Of a DNA stretch of 64,000 nucleotides, positions 8,113 to 18,154 are shown piece by piece (position 1 is the stretch's first letter; every line of letters begins with the position of its first letter). Under the pieces are notes generated by a model, which searched no databases, had not been told where the DNA came from, and saw only the letters and a list, made by a program, of their open reading frames with translations. The stretch spans positions 62,001 to 126,000 of the forward strand of contig NZ_JAGPXN010000002.1 of NCBI RefSeq assembly GCF_018070575.1. Direction: 5' to 3'. Source of the stretch: Micromonospora sp. C31. Its GTDB lineage: Bacteria; Actinomycetota; Actinomycetes; Mycobacteriales; Micromonosporaceae. Both the position numbers and the translations under genes were made by a program.

Positions 8113-8880
8113 CGTGGGGGTGGGGCGGGTGAGGACGTTGAAGAGGGCGCCGTGGGGGTCGCGCAGGGCGGCGTAGCGGCCCGCCGGGGCGGTCCGGGGC
8201 GGGACGAGGATGGTGCCGCCGAGTTCGGCGGCGCGGGCGGCGGCCGCGTCGGCGTCGGCCACGGCGAAGTACACCGACCAGTACGCGGGCGTCTCGGCGG
8301 GGAACCCGTCACCGAGCGGCGGCACCATGCCGGCCACGATCCGGGTGCCGAGCCGCCAGCCGGTGTACGTGAGCGGGCCCGCCCGCCGGTCGTCCGGGTG
8401 CCAGCCGAAGACCAGCTCGTAGAAGACCTTCGCCCCCTCCGGATCGGGGGTGACCAGCTCGGTCCAGGTGAGCGCCCCCGGGGTGTCGAAGACCTCGGCC
8501 CCGGGCATCGCCATCGGCTGCCAGACGCTGAACGCCGCCCCGGCGGGGTCGGCGAAGACCGCCATCCGTCCCTGGTCGAAGACCTCGAACGGGGGCACCA
8601 CGACCTGCCCGCCGGCCCGCTCGACCCGGCCGGCCACCAGGTCCGCGTCGTCGGTCGCCAGGTAGGTCGACCAGATCGGCACCTGGTCGGGGACGGCCGG
8701 CGGACCCGCGCCCGCCACGGCCCGCCCGTCGAGCAGGAAGAACGTGTAGCCGCCCGCCTCGGGCTCCGGATCGATCCGGCCGGTCCAGCCGAACAGTTCG
8801 GGGTAGAACCGCCGCGCCTCGGCGAGGCCCGGGGTGGCGAGGTCGGCCCAGCAGGGTGTGCCCGGCGGGACGGTGCTCAC
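8104..8880 (-). CDS. Two-domain VOC (glyoxalase/bleomycin-resistance fold) protein
   Basis: 258 residues from GTG 8880, which has GAGAGGGG a few bases upstream; the frame is open further upstream but that part looks non-coding. Two tandem VOC modules are clear: the first begins PCWADLATPGLAEARRFYPE, the second TWTELVTPDPEGAKVFYELV. Each has the expected FGW turn and a following GGxxVxPP strand. Members bind small hydrophobic compounds or act as metal-dependent lyases and isomerases; some sequester antibiotics. The substrate here is unknown. It lies downstream of an ABC exporter pair in the same direction, with 95 bases between. Its stop codon is inside the inverted repeat shared with btuD. 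Confidence 0.85.
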   Translation of the reverse strand: MSTVPPGTPCWADLATPGLAEARRFYPELFGWTGRIDPEPEAGGYTFFLLDGRAVAGAGPPAVPDQVPIWSTYLATDDADLVAGRVERAGGQVVVPPFEVFDQGRMAVFADPAGAAFSVWQPMAMPGAEVFDTPGALTWTELVTPDPEGAKVFYELVFGWHPDDRRAGPLTYTGWRLGTRIVAGMVPPLGDGFPAETPAYWSVYFAVADADAAAARAAELGGTILVPPRTAPAGRYAALRDPHGALFNVLTRPTPTPR

Positions 8881-8975
8881 GTCGACCCCTCTCGGCGGGG
8901 GACGGCCACGCCGGCACGCCCCTGCCGGAATCGTGGCACCGACCCGCCGCACCACGGGGCGGATCGGACGAATCG

Positions 8976-9713
8976 TCAGCTGAAGCGTCGGCCCTCGTCG
9001 CGCCGGTACGCCCACCCGGCCACCACCGCCAGCAGCACCACCCAGACCCCGAGCATGACCATCGACAGCGGGTTGACCGGGTAGTCGCCGGTGGTCGCCC
9101 ACATCAGCTCCACCGCGCCCCGGGTCGGCAGGAACGGCGCGACGACCTCGACGAACCCGGGCGCCTGGTCCGGTGCGGAGAGCAGGCCGCCCCCGAAGGC
9201 GAGCGGGAAGAAGACGACCTGCGCCACCACGATCGCCGCCTTGCTCGGCATCGAGTAGCCGATGGCGAGCCCCAGCAGCGTGAACGGCACCGAGATCACC
9301 GCGACGGTCGCCAGGGCCAGCAGGAACGCCGGTGCGCTGACGCGTGCCTCGGTGAGCGTCGCCCCGATCACCACCACCGGAATCAGGGAGAGGTAGGTGA
9401 GGGCCAGCCCGGCCAGCACCCGGCCGGCGAAGCGCGGCGCGGGGCCGGCCGGCAGGGTCCGGGTGTACGGGTTCCAGGGCTGGTCGCGGTCCTCGGCCAC
9501 CCCGACCCCGTACTGGAAGATGTTCGCGCTCATCACCGCGAACGTGACCATCGCGGCGGTGGCGTACGTGGCGCCGACCGGGTCGTTCCCGGCGAACGGC
9601 ACCACGAAGAAGAGCATCGCGACGGCCGGGAAGAAGGCGCTGCCGACGACGGCGATCGGGATGCGGACCGTCTCCAGGAGCTGGTAGCGGGCGTGGACCA
9701 GGGCGAGGCGCAT
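8976..9713 (-). CDS. ABC-2 type exporter permease
   Basis: 245 residues from ATG 9713. Six hydrophobic segments typical of ABC-2 permeases are visible, with PWNPYTRTLPAGPAPRFAGR between helices 2 and 3 and PFLPTRGAVELMW before the last helix, both common in actinobacterial drug or lipid exporters. It starts 14 bases after the stop of the ATPase gene and must pair with it. Substrate unknown; daunorubicin-type drug exporters are the nearest class by layout. Confidence 0.88.
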   Translation of the reverse strand: MRLALVHARYQLLETVRIPIAVVGSAFFPAVAMLFFVVPFAGNDPVGATYATAAMVTFAVMSANIFQYGVGVAEDRDQPWNPYTRTLPAGPAPRFAGRVLAGLALTYLSLIPVVVIGATLTEARVSAPAFLLALATVAVISVPFTLLGLAIGYSMPSKAAIVVAQVVFFPLAFGGGLLSAPDQAPGFVEVVAPFLPTRGAVELMWATTGDYPVNPLSMVMLGVWVVLLAVVAGWAYRRDEGRRFS

Positions 9714-9727
9714 GGCGGATCCGTCTC

Positions 9728-10687
9728 TCAGGCGGTGGTCGGCGGGTCGGCCACCGCGGTCGTCGGACGGCCGGCTCCGGCGCCCGGCGCCGCGTCGGTC
9801 GCGGTGATGGCGAGGAACGCCTCCTCCAGCGAGGTGGGGCGGACCTCCAGGTCGGTGAACGCCACCCCCGCGGTGACCAGGGCCCGCACCAGTTCGTCGG
9901 CGTCGGTGGTGAGCAGGTGGGTACGGCCGTCGATCCGCTCGGTGCGGACCACGCCGGGCAGCGCGGGCAACTCGTCGGCGACCAGGCTGACCCGGCGTAC
10001 GCCGACGATCCCCCGGATCGCGTCGACCGTGTCGTCGGCCAGCACGCGGCCGTGCCCGATGACCACCACCCGCCGGGCCAGCGCCTCGACCTCCTCCAGG
10101 TAGTGGCTGCTCAGCAGCACGGTGCCGCCGTCGTCGTGGAACGCCCGGATCGCCTCCCACAGGGTGTGCCGGGCCGCCACGTCCAGGCCGGTGGTGGGCT
10201 CGTCGAGCAGCACCAGCCGGGGGCGGCCGACGAAGGCGAGCGCCACCGCGAGCCGGCGGCGCTGCCCGCCGGAGAGGCCGCCGGTCTGCCGCCGGGCCAG
10301 CTCGCCCAGGCCGAAGCGGTCGAGCAGCTCGCCCCGGGGGACCGGGTCGGGGTGGTGGGCGGCGACGAAGTCCACCACCTCGGCGACCCGCAGCGTGCCG
10401 GGCAGGCCCGTCTCCTGCGGGGTGACCCCGATCCGCTGGCGGCTCGCCGGGTCGCGCGGGTCGCCGCCGAACAGCTCGACCCGGCCGGCGGTGGGCCGGC
10501 GCAGCCCGACGAGCAGGTTGAGCAGGGTGCTCTTGCCGGCGCCGTTCGGGCCGAGCAGGCCGACCAGCTCGCCGGCGGAGACCTCCAGGTCGACCCGGTC
10601 GAGGGCGAGCACGTCGCCGTAGCGTCGGCTGACCGCCTCGGCGCGGGCGAGGATCACGGGACGCTCGTCGGGTGGGACCACGGACAC
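9728..10687 (-). CDS. ABC exporter ATPase (drug-resistance ABC family)
   Basis: 319 residues from GTG 10687, chosen for AGGAAGG seven bases upstream; the open frame further upstream lies over helD on the same strand and is a shadow. Motifs: Walker A GPNGAGKST near residue 50, signature LSGGQRRR, Walker B LVLLDEPTTGLD, and the H-loop SSHYLEE. A C-terminal domain of about 90 residues follows, as in DrrA-like exporters. It forms a transporter with the permease gene behind it. The start is 29 bases downstream of helD, so a helD-ABC-VOC transcript is plausible. Confidence 0.9.
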   Translation of the reverse strand: MSVVPPDERPVILARAEAVSRRYGDVLALDRVDLEVSAGELVGLLGPNGAGKSTLLNLLVGLRRPTAGRVELFGGDPRDPASRQRIGVTPQETGLPGTLRVAEVVDFVAAHHPDPVPRGELLDRFGLGELARRQTGGLSGGQRRRLAVALAFVGRPRLVLLDEPTTGLDVAARHTLWEAIRAFHDDGGTVLLSSHYLEEVEALARRVVVIGHGRVLADDTVDAIRGIVGVRRVSLVADELPALPGVVRTERIDGRTHLLTTDADELVRALVTAGVAFTDLEVRPTSLEEAFLAITATDAAPGAGAGRPTTAVADPPTTA

Positions 10688-10716
10688 CTGTCTACCTTCC
10701 TTGCGCAAGTCGCCGG

Positions 10717-12981
10717 TCACCCCAGCGGCGCGGGCAGCGGTTGGGCGTGCAGCACGGCGAGCCGGGAGACCGCCCGGGTGAGCACCACGTAGAGCCGGTG
10801 CAGGCCGCGCGGTTCGGCGGCCACGATCGCCGCCGGCTCGACGACGATGACATGGTCGTACTCCAGGCCCTTGACCAGGGTCGCGGGCACCACCGTGACG
10901 CGCGCCGCGGCGGTCGGCTCGTCGACGGTCGCGGTGTCGACGCCGGCAGCGTCCAGCGCCGCCCGCAGCCCGCCGACCGCGTCGTCGGCGGCGATCACCG
11001 CCACCGAGCCGTCGAAGGCCAGCGCCGCGCGCACCTCGGCCACCGTTGCGGCGGCCAGGTCGTCGACGGTACGCACGTCGAGCGCGCCGTCGCGGCGCAG
11101 GGACTCGGCGGGCGGCACGTCGACGGCGAGCGCCGGCAGCAGCCGGTTGGCGAACGCGACCACGGCGGCGGGCACCCGAAAGCCGACCGTCAGCGGCACC
11201 ACGACGGCGTCCGGCTTGCCGAGGTGGCGCAGGGACTCCCGCCAGTCGGCGGCGGCCCACGGGGCGGTGCCCTGGGCCAGGTCGCCGAGGAGGGTGATCG
11301 ACCCGTGTTCGCTGCGCCGGGCGATGACCCGGCACTGCATCGGCGAGAGGTCCTGCGCCTCGTCGACGACGACGTGCCCGAAGCCGCCCGGCCGCTCGAT
11401 CAGCCCGGCCGCCTCGTCGATCAGCACGGCGTCGGCCGCCGTCCACTTCGTGGCCTTCGGCGTGCGCCCGAGCTTCGTGCCGGCCGGCGCGGGGCGCCGC
11501 GCCGAGGCGCGCGCGGTGCCGGGCGTCGGGTCCGTGGCGCCGGGCGTCGCCGTCGGGGCGTCCGGCGTCGTCAGGGCGTCCGCCGCCGTCGGGGCGTCCG
11601 CCGCCGTCGTCGGGCCGGGGGTCTCGTCGGGGGCGGCCACCCCGCGCAGCCGCGCCTGCTCCTCGGCGCCGAGCAGCCCGTCGGCCGCCGCGGCGAGCCG
11701 CTGCGGGTCGCTGAGCAGGGCGTGCACCAGCCCTTCGGGGGTGAGCGCCGGCCAGACCGCGTCGAGGAAGGCGGTGACGGGCGTGGCCTTGCCCATCCGG
11801 CGCAGCCAGGCGTCGCTCGGGGACTCGGCGCGTCGCGCCTCGGCCTGCCGTTGCAGCAGTGACACCACCCGGGCCCGGACGCGCTCGCGGCCCGTGGCGT
11901 ACGGCAGCCGCTCCCGGCGGGTCTCCTCGACCAGCCGGTGCAGCGGGTCCAGCCCGATCCGCCAGCGGAACGAGCCGTCCGACACCATGATCGGCTCGGT
12001 CGGCTCGCCGATGTGCGCGTCGACCGCCCGGCGCAGCACCTCGGCCATCCGGGCGTCGTGTTTGACCGCCGCCACCGCCGGGTCTTCGACGGCCCGCACC
12101 GGCACCCGGGCCACCAGGTCCTCCACCGTGGCCTGTTCGACCTCCACCTCGCCGAGCGCCGGCAGTACCGCCGCGATGTACGACAGGAAGGCCCGGTTCG
12201 GCCCCACGATCAGCACACCCGACCGGCGTAGCCGCTCCCGGTGCAGATAGAGCAGGTACGCGGCCCGGTGCAGGCCCACGGCCGTCTTGCCGGTGCCCGG
12301 GGCGCCCTGCACGCAGATCGAGTCGGCGAGGTCGGCCCGGACCAGTTCGTCCTGCTCCGGCTGGATGGTGGCCACGATGTCGCGCATCGGCCCGACCCGC
12401 GGCCGTTCGATCTCCGCGGTCAGGATCCGGCTGGTGGTGCCCAGCTCCTCGCCCCGGTCCAGACGCTCGTCCTCGAAGCTGGTCAGCATCCCGTTGCTGA
12501 ACCCGAAGCGGCGCCGTACGGCCACGCCCTGCGGGTCGCGCGCGCTGGCCCGGTAGAACGACCGGGAGACCGGGGCCCGCCAGTCCAGCACCAGCGGTTC
12601 GCCCCGGTCGTCGGTGACGTGTCGCCGGCCGACGTGGTAGCGCCGCCCGGCGTGGTCCGCGTGCCGTCCGTCCGGTTCGTCGCCGGGGTCCGCGGGCCGG
12701 TCGTCGGCGGGCGGGGCGCCGGTCGCCGGGCCGAAGTCGAGGCGGCCGAAGAAGAGCGGCGTGCCGGGGTCGTCGGCGAGTTCGGCGACCCGGCGGGCCA
12801 GGGTGCGCCCGAGCGTCTCGGCCGCGTACGCGTCGCCGGCCACCTGGTCGCCGGTGGAGAAGAGGGCCTCGGCGCGTTGCCGCATCCGGGCCAGGGCGGC
12901 CCGGGAGGTGGCGAGGTGCTCCCGCTCGGCGGCGAGGTCGGCATCGAGGTCGAGGTCGAGTGCGGTCACGGTGGATCCCAT
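10717..12981 (-). CDS. helD: HelD-like superfamily 1 ATPase (RNA polymerase-associated helicase)
   Basis: 754 residues from ATG 12981. The N-terminus is a predicted coiled coil (LAAEREHLATSRAALARM) as in HelD proteins that push into the RNA polymerase secondary channel. The UvrD-like core has Walker A GAPGTGKTAVG near residue 235, Walker B VVDEAQDLSP near residue 535, and a late VLTRAVSRL helicase VI-like motif. Residues about 447-514 are an Ala/Pro/Thr-rich disordered insertion between core domains. Known HelD proteins recycle stalled RNA polymerase, and some actinobacterial members (HelR) protect against rifamycins. The downstream ABC exporter would fit a resistance role, but this is inference. 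Confidence 0.85.
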   Translation of the reverse strand: MGSTVTALDLDLDADLAAEREHLATSRAALARMRQRAEALFSTGDQVAGDAYAAETLGRTLARRVAELADDPGTPLFFGRLDFGPATGAPPADDRPADPGDEPDGRHADHAGRRYHVGRRHVTDDRGEPLVLDWRAPVSRSFYRASARDPQGVAVRRRFGFSNGMLTSFEDERLDRGEELGTTSRILTAEIERPRVGPMRDIVATIQPEQDELVRADLADSICVQGAPGTGKTAVGLHRAAYLLYLHRERLRRSGVLIVGPNRAFLSYIAAVLPALGEVEVEQATVEDLVARVPVRAVEDPAVAAVKHDARMAEVLRRAVDAHIGEPTEPIMVSDGSFRWRIGLDPLHRLVEETRRERLPYATGRERVRARVVSLLQRQAEARRAESPSDAWLRRMGKATPVTAFLDAVWPALTPEGLVHALLSDPQRLAAAADGLLGAEEQARLRGVAAPDETPGPTTAADAPTAADALTTPDAPTATPGATDPTPGTARASARRPAPAGTKLGRTPKATKWTAADAVLIDEAAGLIERPGGFGHVVVDEAQDLSPMQCRVIARRSEHGSITLLGDLAQGTAPWAAADWRESLRHLGKPDAVVVPLTVGFRVPAAVVAFANRLLPALAVDVPPAESLRRDGALDVRTVDDLAAATVAEVRAALAFDGSVAVIAADDAVGGLRAALDAAGVDTATVDEPTAAARVTVVPATLVKGLEYDHVIVVEPAAIVAAEPRGLHRLYVVLTRAVSRLAVLHAQPLPAPLG

Positions 12982-13211
12982 CGGGTCATCTGCCGGTCGC
13001 TCGCGTGTCCGGCGGACGGATGGGCCGCCCCCCGGCGCGGGACGTCCGATGCGGTGGTCACCACCCTGGCCGTCAAGCGACCTGACAGCCTACGCGCCGC
13101 GCGCGCGGCGCTCCACCGGATATCGACCGTTGCGCCGCCGCCCGTCGGCGAGCCCTCGGTGCCGGCCGGCCGGCGGCCCACGGCGGGCGGGCGACCAGGA
13201 ATCATGGGCGC

Positions 13212-13478
13212 ATGACCGAGGCGCGTCCCGAACAGCGCCGGATCACGATCAGCGACCCGCAGGTGATGCGGGCGCTGGCTCAACCGGCCCGAATCGCGAT
13301 CATGGAACATCTGGGCGTGGTGGAGGGCGGCGCGACCGCCACCGAGTGCGCGGAGGTCGTCGGGCTGTCGCCGAGCGCGACCAGCTACCACCTCCGGGCG
13401 TTGGCGAAGTCGGGCCTGGTGGAGCAGGCACCGAGCCGGGGGGACGCACGCGAGCGGCTGAAGGCGCAGGCGGCGTGA
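13212..13478 (+). CDS. Short ArsR-type winged-helix regulator
   Basis: 88 residues from ATG 13212. Residues 14-75 are a winged helix: ISDPQVMRALAQPARIAIME, then TATECAEVVGLSPSATSYHL as the recognition unit and LRALAKSGLVEQAP as the start of the wing. Relatives in actinobacteria often continue for another about 80-100 residues; here the frame stops soon after the wing. No metal-binding Cys/His set is visible. It may be complete and small, or truncated by a frameshift. It sits 159 bases before mqnA and divergent from helD, either of which could be its target. Confidence 0.65.
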   Translation: MTEARPEQRRITISDPQVMRALAQPARIAIMEHLGVVEGGATATECAEVVGLSPSATSYHLRALAKSGLVEQAPSRGDARERLKAQAA

Positions 13479-13604
13479 CCTGGCAGAGGGGCCACGCCAA
13501 CCGGGTGGTTGGAAGCCGGCGGACGACTCGACGTCGACGAGGCGGCGCCGTCGTGCGTACCGCCGGCGGATGCGGGGTTGGCCACTCCCCGCCCGGCCCG
13601 CTGA

Positions 13605-14489
<885 letters not shown>

Positions 14490-14519
14490 GCCCTTCGACC
14501 GAACGGGCGGCGGTCGGGT

Positions 14520-15461
14520 CTAGGTGGTGGGGCGCAGGAGGGCTTCGGTGATCTCCTGGCAGTTCTTCATGCCGTACTCGTAGCCCTTGCCGATCGGGTA
14601 GCGGACCATCACGCCCATCGTCCAGGTGTCGGCGACGGCGAGGCAGTTGATGTGCATCTCCTGCTCGCGCGTACGGTCGATCCAGCCGTTCTTGATGGCG
14701 ATGGTCTTGCGCTCCGCGGCCGGGAACGCCTTGCGGATGCCGAAGTCGCCGGCCCCCCGCACGAGCCGCATCTCGCCGATCAACCACTTCGTCCACTTCG
14801 GTCCGGCGGCGCGGCCGTCGGCGATGCAGGCGCCCATCCGGGCGGTGTCGCGGGGGGAGAGGGCGGTGCGGCTCCAGCCGCCGTCGGCGGCGACCTTGCT
14901 GTCGGTCAGTTCGCACAGGGAGATCAGCCGCTTTATCGAGGCGGACCGGCCGACCGTGTTGTAGAACTGCTCGGCCCGGGTGTTGTCGCTGTCCCGGATG
15001 ATCTTCGTGGCGTCGGCGAGCTTGGCGGCGCTCGGGGTCTGGCCGGCGTCGTCGGCGCGGCGCAGGTAGTCGGCGACGATCCAGGCCTTGATCAGCGACG
15101 CGGTGGTGCTGGTCTCGGCCATGTTGTCCGAACCGATGATCTCGCCGCTGCGGCGGTCGAGGACGCTCCAGGAGTACCAGCCCGCGATGTCCAGGTCGAG
15201 GTCCTTCGCCTGGAACGGCAGCGGCTCCGGGGTGGGGCTCGGCGACGGCGACGGCCGCGAGCTGCGGTCGCTCGGAGCCGTCGCGGCGCGCTCGGCGGGG
15301 CCGGCGGGGGTGCCCCACTTCGCGGCGGCGGAGGACTCGAACGGCGAGCCCGGCAGCAGTCGCAGCGAGACGAGCACCAGGCCGATGAGGACCAGCGCGA
15401 TGGCGATCAGTCTGCCGGGAGAGGCGTCGGCCGCCCCGGCGGACCGACGCTGCCGCGCCAT
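14520..15461 (-). CDS. Beta-lactamase-fold serine hydrolase, membrane-anchored (paralogue 1)
   Basis: 313 residues from ATG 15461. An N-terminal membrane helix (about residues 17-37) is followed by a Ser/Pro-rich linker and an extracellular domain. The active-site pattern of serine beta-lactamases and DD-peptidases is partly visible: SLIK with Ser122 and Lys125, a RDSDNT stretch in the place of the SxN motif, and IKNGW with Lys257 where KTG normally stands. It probably acts on or senses cell-wall peptides; D,D-carboxypeptidase activity is possible but unproven. Its start overlaps the stop of its paralogue by one base (TGATG). Confidence 0.75.
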   Translation of the reverse strand: MARQRRSAGAADASPGRLIAIALVLIGLVLVSLRLLPGSPFESSAAAKWGTPAGPAERAATAPSDRSSRPSPSPSPTPEPLPFQAKDLDLDIAGWYSWSVLDRRSGEIIGSDNMAETSTTASLIKAWIVADYLRRADDAGQTPSAAKLADATKIIRDSDNTRAEQFYNTVGRSASIKRLISLCELTDSKVAADGGWSRTALSPRDTARMGACIADGRAAGPKWTKWLIGEMRLVRGAGDFGIRKAFPAAERKTIAIKNGWIDRTREQEMHINCLAVADTWTMGVMVRYPIGKGYEYGMKNCQEITEALLRPTT

Positions 15462-16417
15462 CAGAGCTTCCCGGCGGGCAGCTGCGGCACCTTGAGGGCG
15501 GCGCCCGGCTGCGGGGTCACGAGCTGGCTGGCGACCGAGGCGCAGACCTGTGCGCCGTAGTCGAGGCCGCTCTTCTGCGGGTAGCGGAGCATCACCGCGA
15601 GGCTCCACCTGCCGGTGACGGCGAGGCAGTTCACGTGCCAGTTGCCGTCGTAGTTGAGCGGGGTCCAGCCGTTCTTCATGCTGACCGGGCCCTGGCCGAC
15701 GACCGACTGGGGGAGGCCGTCGATGATGCCCCAGCGTCCACCGCCCGACCGGGCCTTCTGGTCCTTGGCGGCCGTGCTGCCCCTGACCTTGCTCATCTCG
15801 TCCAGCAGGAAACTCGTCCACTTGGGGCCGGCGGCCGTGCCGTCGGCGACACAGTCGCCGAGCCGGGCGGCGTCGCGCGGGGACATCCGGGTGAAGCTCC
15901 ACCAGCCCACGTAACCGGGGACGTTGCCCGGCTTGGTGTCGGTGAGCTCGCAGGTGCTGATCATCCGCTTGATCGTGGCGGCCCGGCCCACCGCGCCGTA
16001 GAGGGCGTTGGCGGCGTCGTCGTTGCTGTCCCGGATGGCGGTGGTGATCTGCTTCTTCCGGTCGGCCGGCAGCGGTTTGGCGCCGAGCTGGCGGAGGTAG
16101 TCCGCCGCGAACCAGGCCTTGATCATCGACTCGGTGGAGCTGGTCGAGGCCAGGTTCTTCGACCCGGAGATCTCGCCGGTCTCCCGGTCCATCAGGGCCC
16201 ACGAGAAGAACTCGCCCTTGAAGTCCACCGCCACCGGGCCGGCCGCCAGGGTCGGCGGCATGGGCGGGACCGGCGCGGGCACCGCGACGCTTCCGCCGCC
16301 CTTCCCGCCGCTCGCGGCGTCGTCGCCGGCGAGTCTGGCGTACGCGGCCGGCACGAGCAGGCCGCCACCGAGGAGGACCGCCACGACGGCGAGCACCAGG
16401 GTCACGCGGGATCGCAT
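15461..16417 (-). CDS. Beta-lactamase-fold serine hydrolase, membrane-anchored (paralogue 2)
   Basis: 318 residues from ATG 16417. A signal or anchor helix spans about residues 5-28. The layout copies the neighbouring paralogue: SMIK with Ser97 and Lys100, RDSNDD for the second motif, and MKNGW at Lys248 in place of KTG. Both proteins share blocks such as TIKRMIS/SIKRLIS and the AAGPKW turn, so the pair arose by tandem duplication. It is the first gene of a two-gene minus-strand operon and divergent from paaA. Function inferred: cell-wall peptide hydrolysis or penicillin-binding sensor. Confidence 0.75.
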   Translation of the reverse strand: MRSRVTLVLAVVAVLLGGGLLVPAAYARLAGDDAASGGKGGGSVAVPAPVPPMPPTLAAGPVAVDFKGEFFSWALMDRETGEISGSKNLASTSSTESMIKAWFAADYLRQLGAKPLPADRKKQITTAIRDSNDDAANALYGAVGRAATIKRMISTCELTDTKPGNVPGYVGWWSFTRMSPRDAARLGDCVADGTAAGPKWTSFLLDEMSKVRGSTAAKDQKARSGGGRWGIIDGLPQSVVGQGPVSMKNGWTPLNYDGNWHVNCLAVTGRWSLAVMLRYPQKSGLDYGAQVCASVASQLVTPQPGAALKVPQLPAGKL

Positions 16418-16778
16418 GAGTGGATGAGCTCCAGTTGTCAGGGCCGGGGGGACCGGCTGGTTGTCGGACGGATCGGCGGCTCGCCGAGGGCGGGGGATGC
16501 GCCCTCCGGGTTTCTCGGGCGATCGTCGGCAACCGATCGGTGTGACGGGGGAAGTCTACGTGCGGATCGGCCCGGCGCCAGGACCTGACACCTGGCAACT
16601 TGGCCAAGTAGGCGGGCTATCGAGCCGCTATGCGGTTGTTGGGGCGATTCACCTTTCCATAGTGACCCAAGTCATAGTTTGCCCGGCTGTCTGCGATCAC
16701 CTCTCCGTGGCGAAAGAGTCTCCGGAAACCTGTTACACCCCCTGGCGTCCCGAGGGGCGAGCTGTAACACTTGACCCC
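16418..16778. promoter_or_regulatory. Divergent promoter region upstream of paaA
   Basis: 361-base gap with no credible gene, separating the serine-hydrolase operon from the paa operon. An AT-richer patch at about 16630-16690 has two CATAGT-type hexamers that could be -10 elements. TGTTACA (16731-16737) and TGTAACA (16763-16769) form an inverted repeat with a 25-base spacer just before paaA and may be operator half-sites. A TAACAC hexamer (16765-16770) ends eight bases before the paaA ATG. Confidence 0.45.
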
Positions 16779-17846
16779 ATGTATGGCAACGACTTCTCCG
16801 CCGAGGACGCACCCGGCGGCGGCCTGCTCGGCGAGGTCGAGGCGGCGGAGGCGGCCCTGCGGGAAGCCGCCGCACGTGGCCGCCGGGGCGGCGCCCCCGG
16901 CCCGGACGAGGACCTCGAGGCGTACTTCACCGAGGTCGTCGACGCCGACCAGAAGATCGAGCCGCGCGACTGGATGCCCGAGGCGTACCGCAAGACGCTG
17001 ATCCGGCAGATCGCTCAGCACGCGCACTCCGAGATCATCGGCATGCAGCCGGAGGGCAACTGGATCAGTCGCGCCCCCTCGCTCAAGCGCAAGGCGATCC
17101 TGCTGGCCAAGGTCCAGGACGAGGCCGGCCACGGGCTCTACCTCTACGCCGCCGCCGAGACCCTCGGGATCAGCCGGGACGAGCTGGTCGAGCTGCTGCT
17201 CAACGGTCGGCAGAAGTACAGCTCGATCTTCAACTACCCCACCCTGACCTGGGCCGACGTGGGCGCGATCGGCTGGCTGGTCGACGGTGCCGCCATCGTC
17301 AACCAGGTCCCGCTGTGCCGCTGCTCCTACGGGCCGTACGCGCGGGCGATGATCCGGGTCTGCAAGGAGGAGTCGTTCCACCAGCGGCAGGGCTACGAGA
17401 TCCTGCACACGCTGGCACACGGCACCGGCGAGCAGAAGGCGATGGCGCAGGACGCCCTCGACCGCTGGTGGTACCCGTCGCTGGCGATGTTCGGCCCGCC
17501 GGACACCGACTCCACCCACTCGGCGCAGTCCATGGCCTGGAAGATCAAGCGCTTCTCCAACGACGAGCTGCGCCAGCGCTTCGTGGACATGTGCGTGCAG
17601 CAGGCCGAGATCCTCGGCCTGACCATCCCGGATCCGGAGCTGCGCTGGAACGAGTCCCGCCAGGCGTACGACTTCACCCAGCCCGACTACGACGAGCTGA
17701 TGCGGGTGATCAAGGGTCAGGGGCCGTGCAACCGGCAGCGGATGGAGCACCGTCGCCGCGCCCACGCCGACGGCGCCTGGGTGCGTGAGGCCGCCGCGGC
17801 GTACGCCGCCAAGCGGGTGGAGCAGAAGGAGAAGGTGGCCGCGTGA
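16779..17846 (+). CDS. paaA: Phenylacetyl-CoA epoxidase catalytic subunit PaaA
   Basis: 355 residues from ATG 16779. This is the ferritin-like diiron subunit of the multicomponent enzyme that turns phenylacetyl-CoA into its ring 1,2-epoxide using oxygen. Diiron ligand motifs are present in [11 protein letters not shown] and [29 protein letters not shown] and [18 protein letters not shown] are family hallmarks. Compared with short proteobacterial forms it has a variable about 35-residue N-terminal lead rich in Ala, Glu and Gly. No Shine-Dalgarno sequence is seen and a TAACAC hexamer lies just upstream, so the message may be leaderless. It overlaps paaB by four bases. Confidence 0.95.
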   Translation: MYGNDFSAEDAPGGGLLGEVEAAEAALREAAARGRRGGAPGPDEDLEAYFTEVVDADQKIEPRDWMPEAYRKTLIRQIAQHAHSEIIGMQPEGNWISRAPSLKRKAILLAKVQDEAGHGLYLYAAAETLGISRDELVELLLNGRQKYSSIFNYPTLTWADVGAIGWLVDGAAIVNQVPLCRCSYGPYARAMIRVCKEESFHQRQGYEILHTLAHGTGEQKAMAQDALDRWWYPSLAMFGPPDTDSTHSAQSMAWKIKRFSNDELRQRFVDMCVQQAEILGLTIPDPELRWNESRQAYDFTQPDYDELMRVIKGQGPCNRQRMEHRRRAHADGAWVREAAAAYAAKRVEQKEKVAA

Positions 17847-18154
17847 GCGAGCGAACGGGACAGGCCGGCGCGAGCGGATCCTCACCGCTCTGGGAGGTCT
17901 TCGTGCGGGCGCGGCGCGGGCTGTCGCACACCCACGTGGGCAGCCTGCACGCCCCCGACGCCGAGCTGGCCCTGCGCAACGCGCGGGACCTCTACACCCG
18001 CCGCCAGGAGGGCGTCTCGATCTGGGTGGTGCCGGCGTCCGCGATCACCGCGTCCAGCCCCGACGAGAAGGACGCGTTCTTCGACCCGGCGGCCGACAAG
18101 GTCTACCGCCATCCCACCTTCTACGACGTGCCGGACGGGGTGGCCCACCTGTGA
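17843..18154 (+). CDS. paaB: Phenylacetyl-CoA epoxidase subunit PaaB
   Basis: 103 residues from GTG 17843, overlapping the paaA stop (GTGA). The conserved core starts at [20 protein letters not shown] and includes [12 protein letters not shown] and WVVPASAI. PaaB is a small structural subunit that bridges PaaAC heterodimers. The first about 12 residues are a Gly/Ser/Thr-rich extension not needed for the family fold. The paaC start overlaps its stop. Confidence 0.95.
   Translation: MSERTGQAGASGSSPLWEVFVRARRGLSHTHVGSLHAPDAELALRNARDLYTRRQEGVSIWVVPASAITASSPDEKDAFFDPAADKVYRHPTFYDVPDGVAHL

Noticed and set aside
14520..16607. A single long fusion of the two serine-hydrolase genes
   Set aside because: The 5' half of that frame is out of phase with the real paralogue at 15461-16417, which has its own start, signal helix and motifs.
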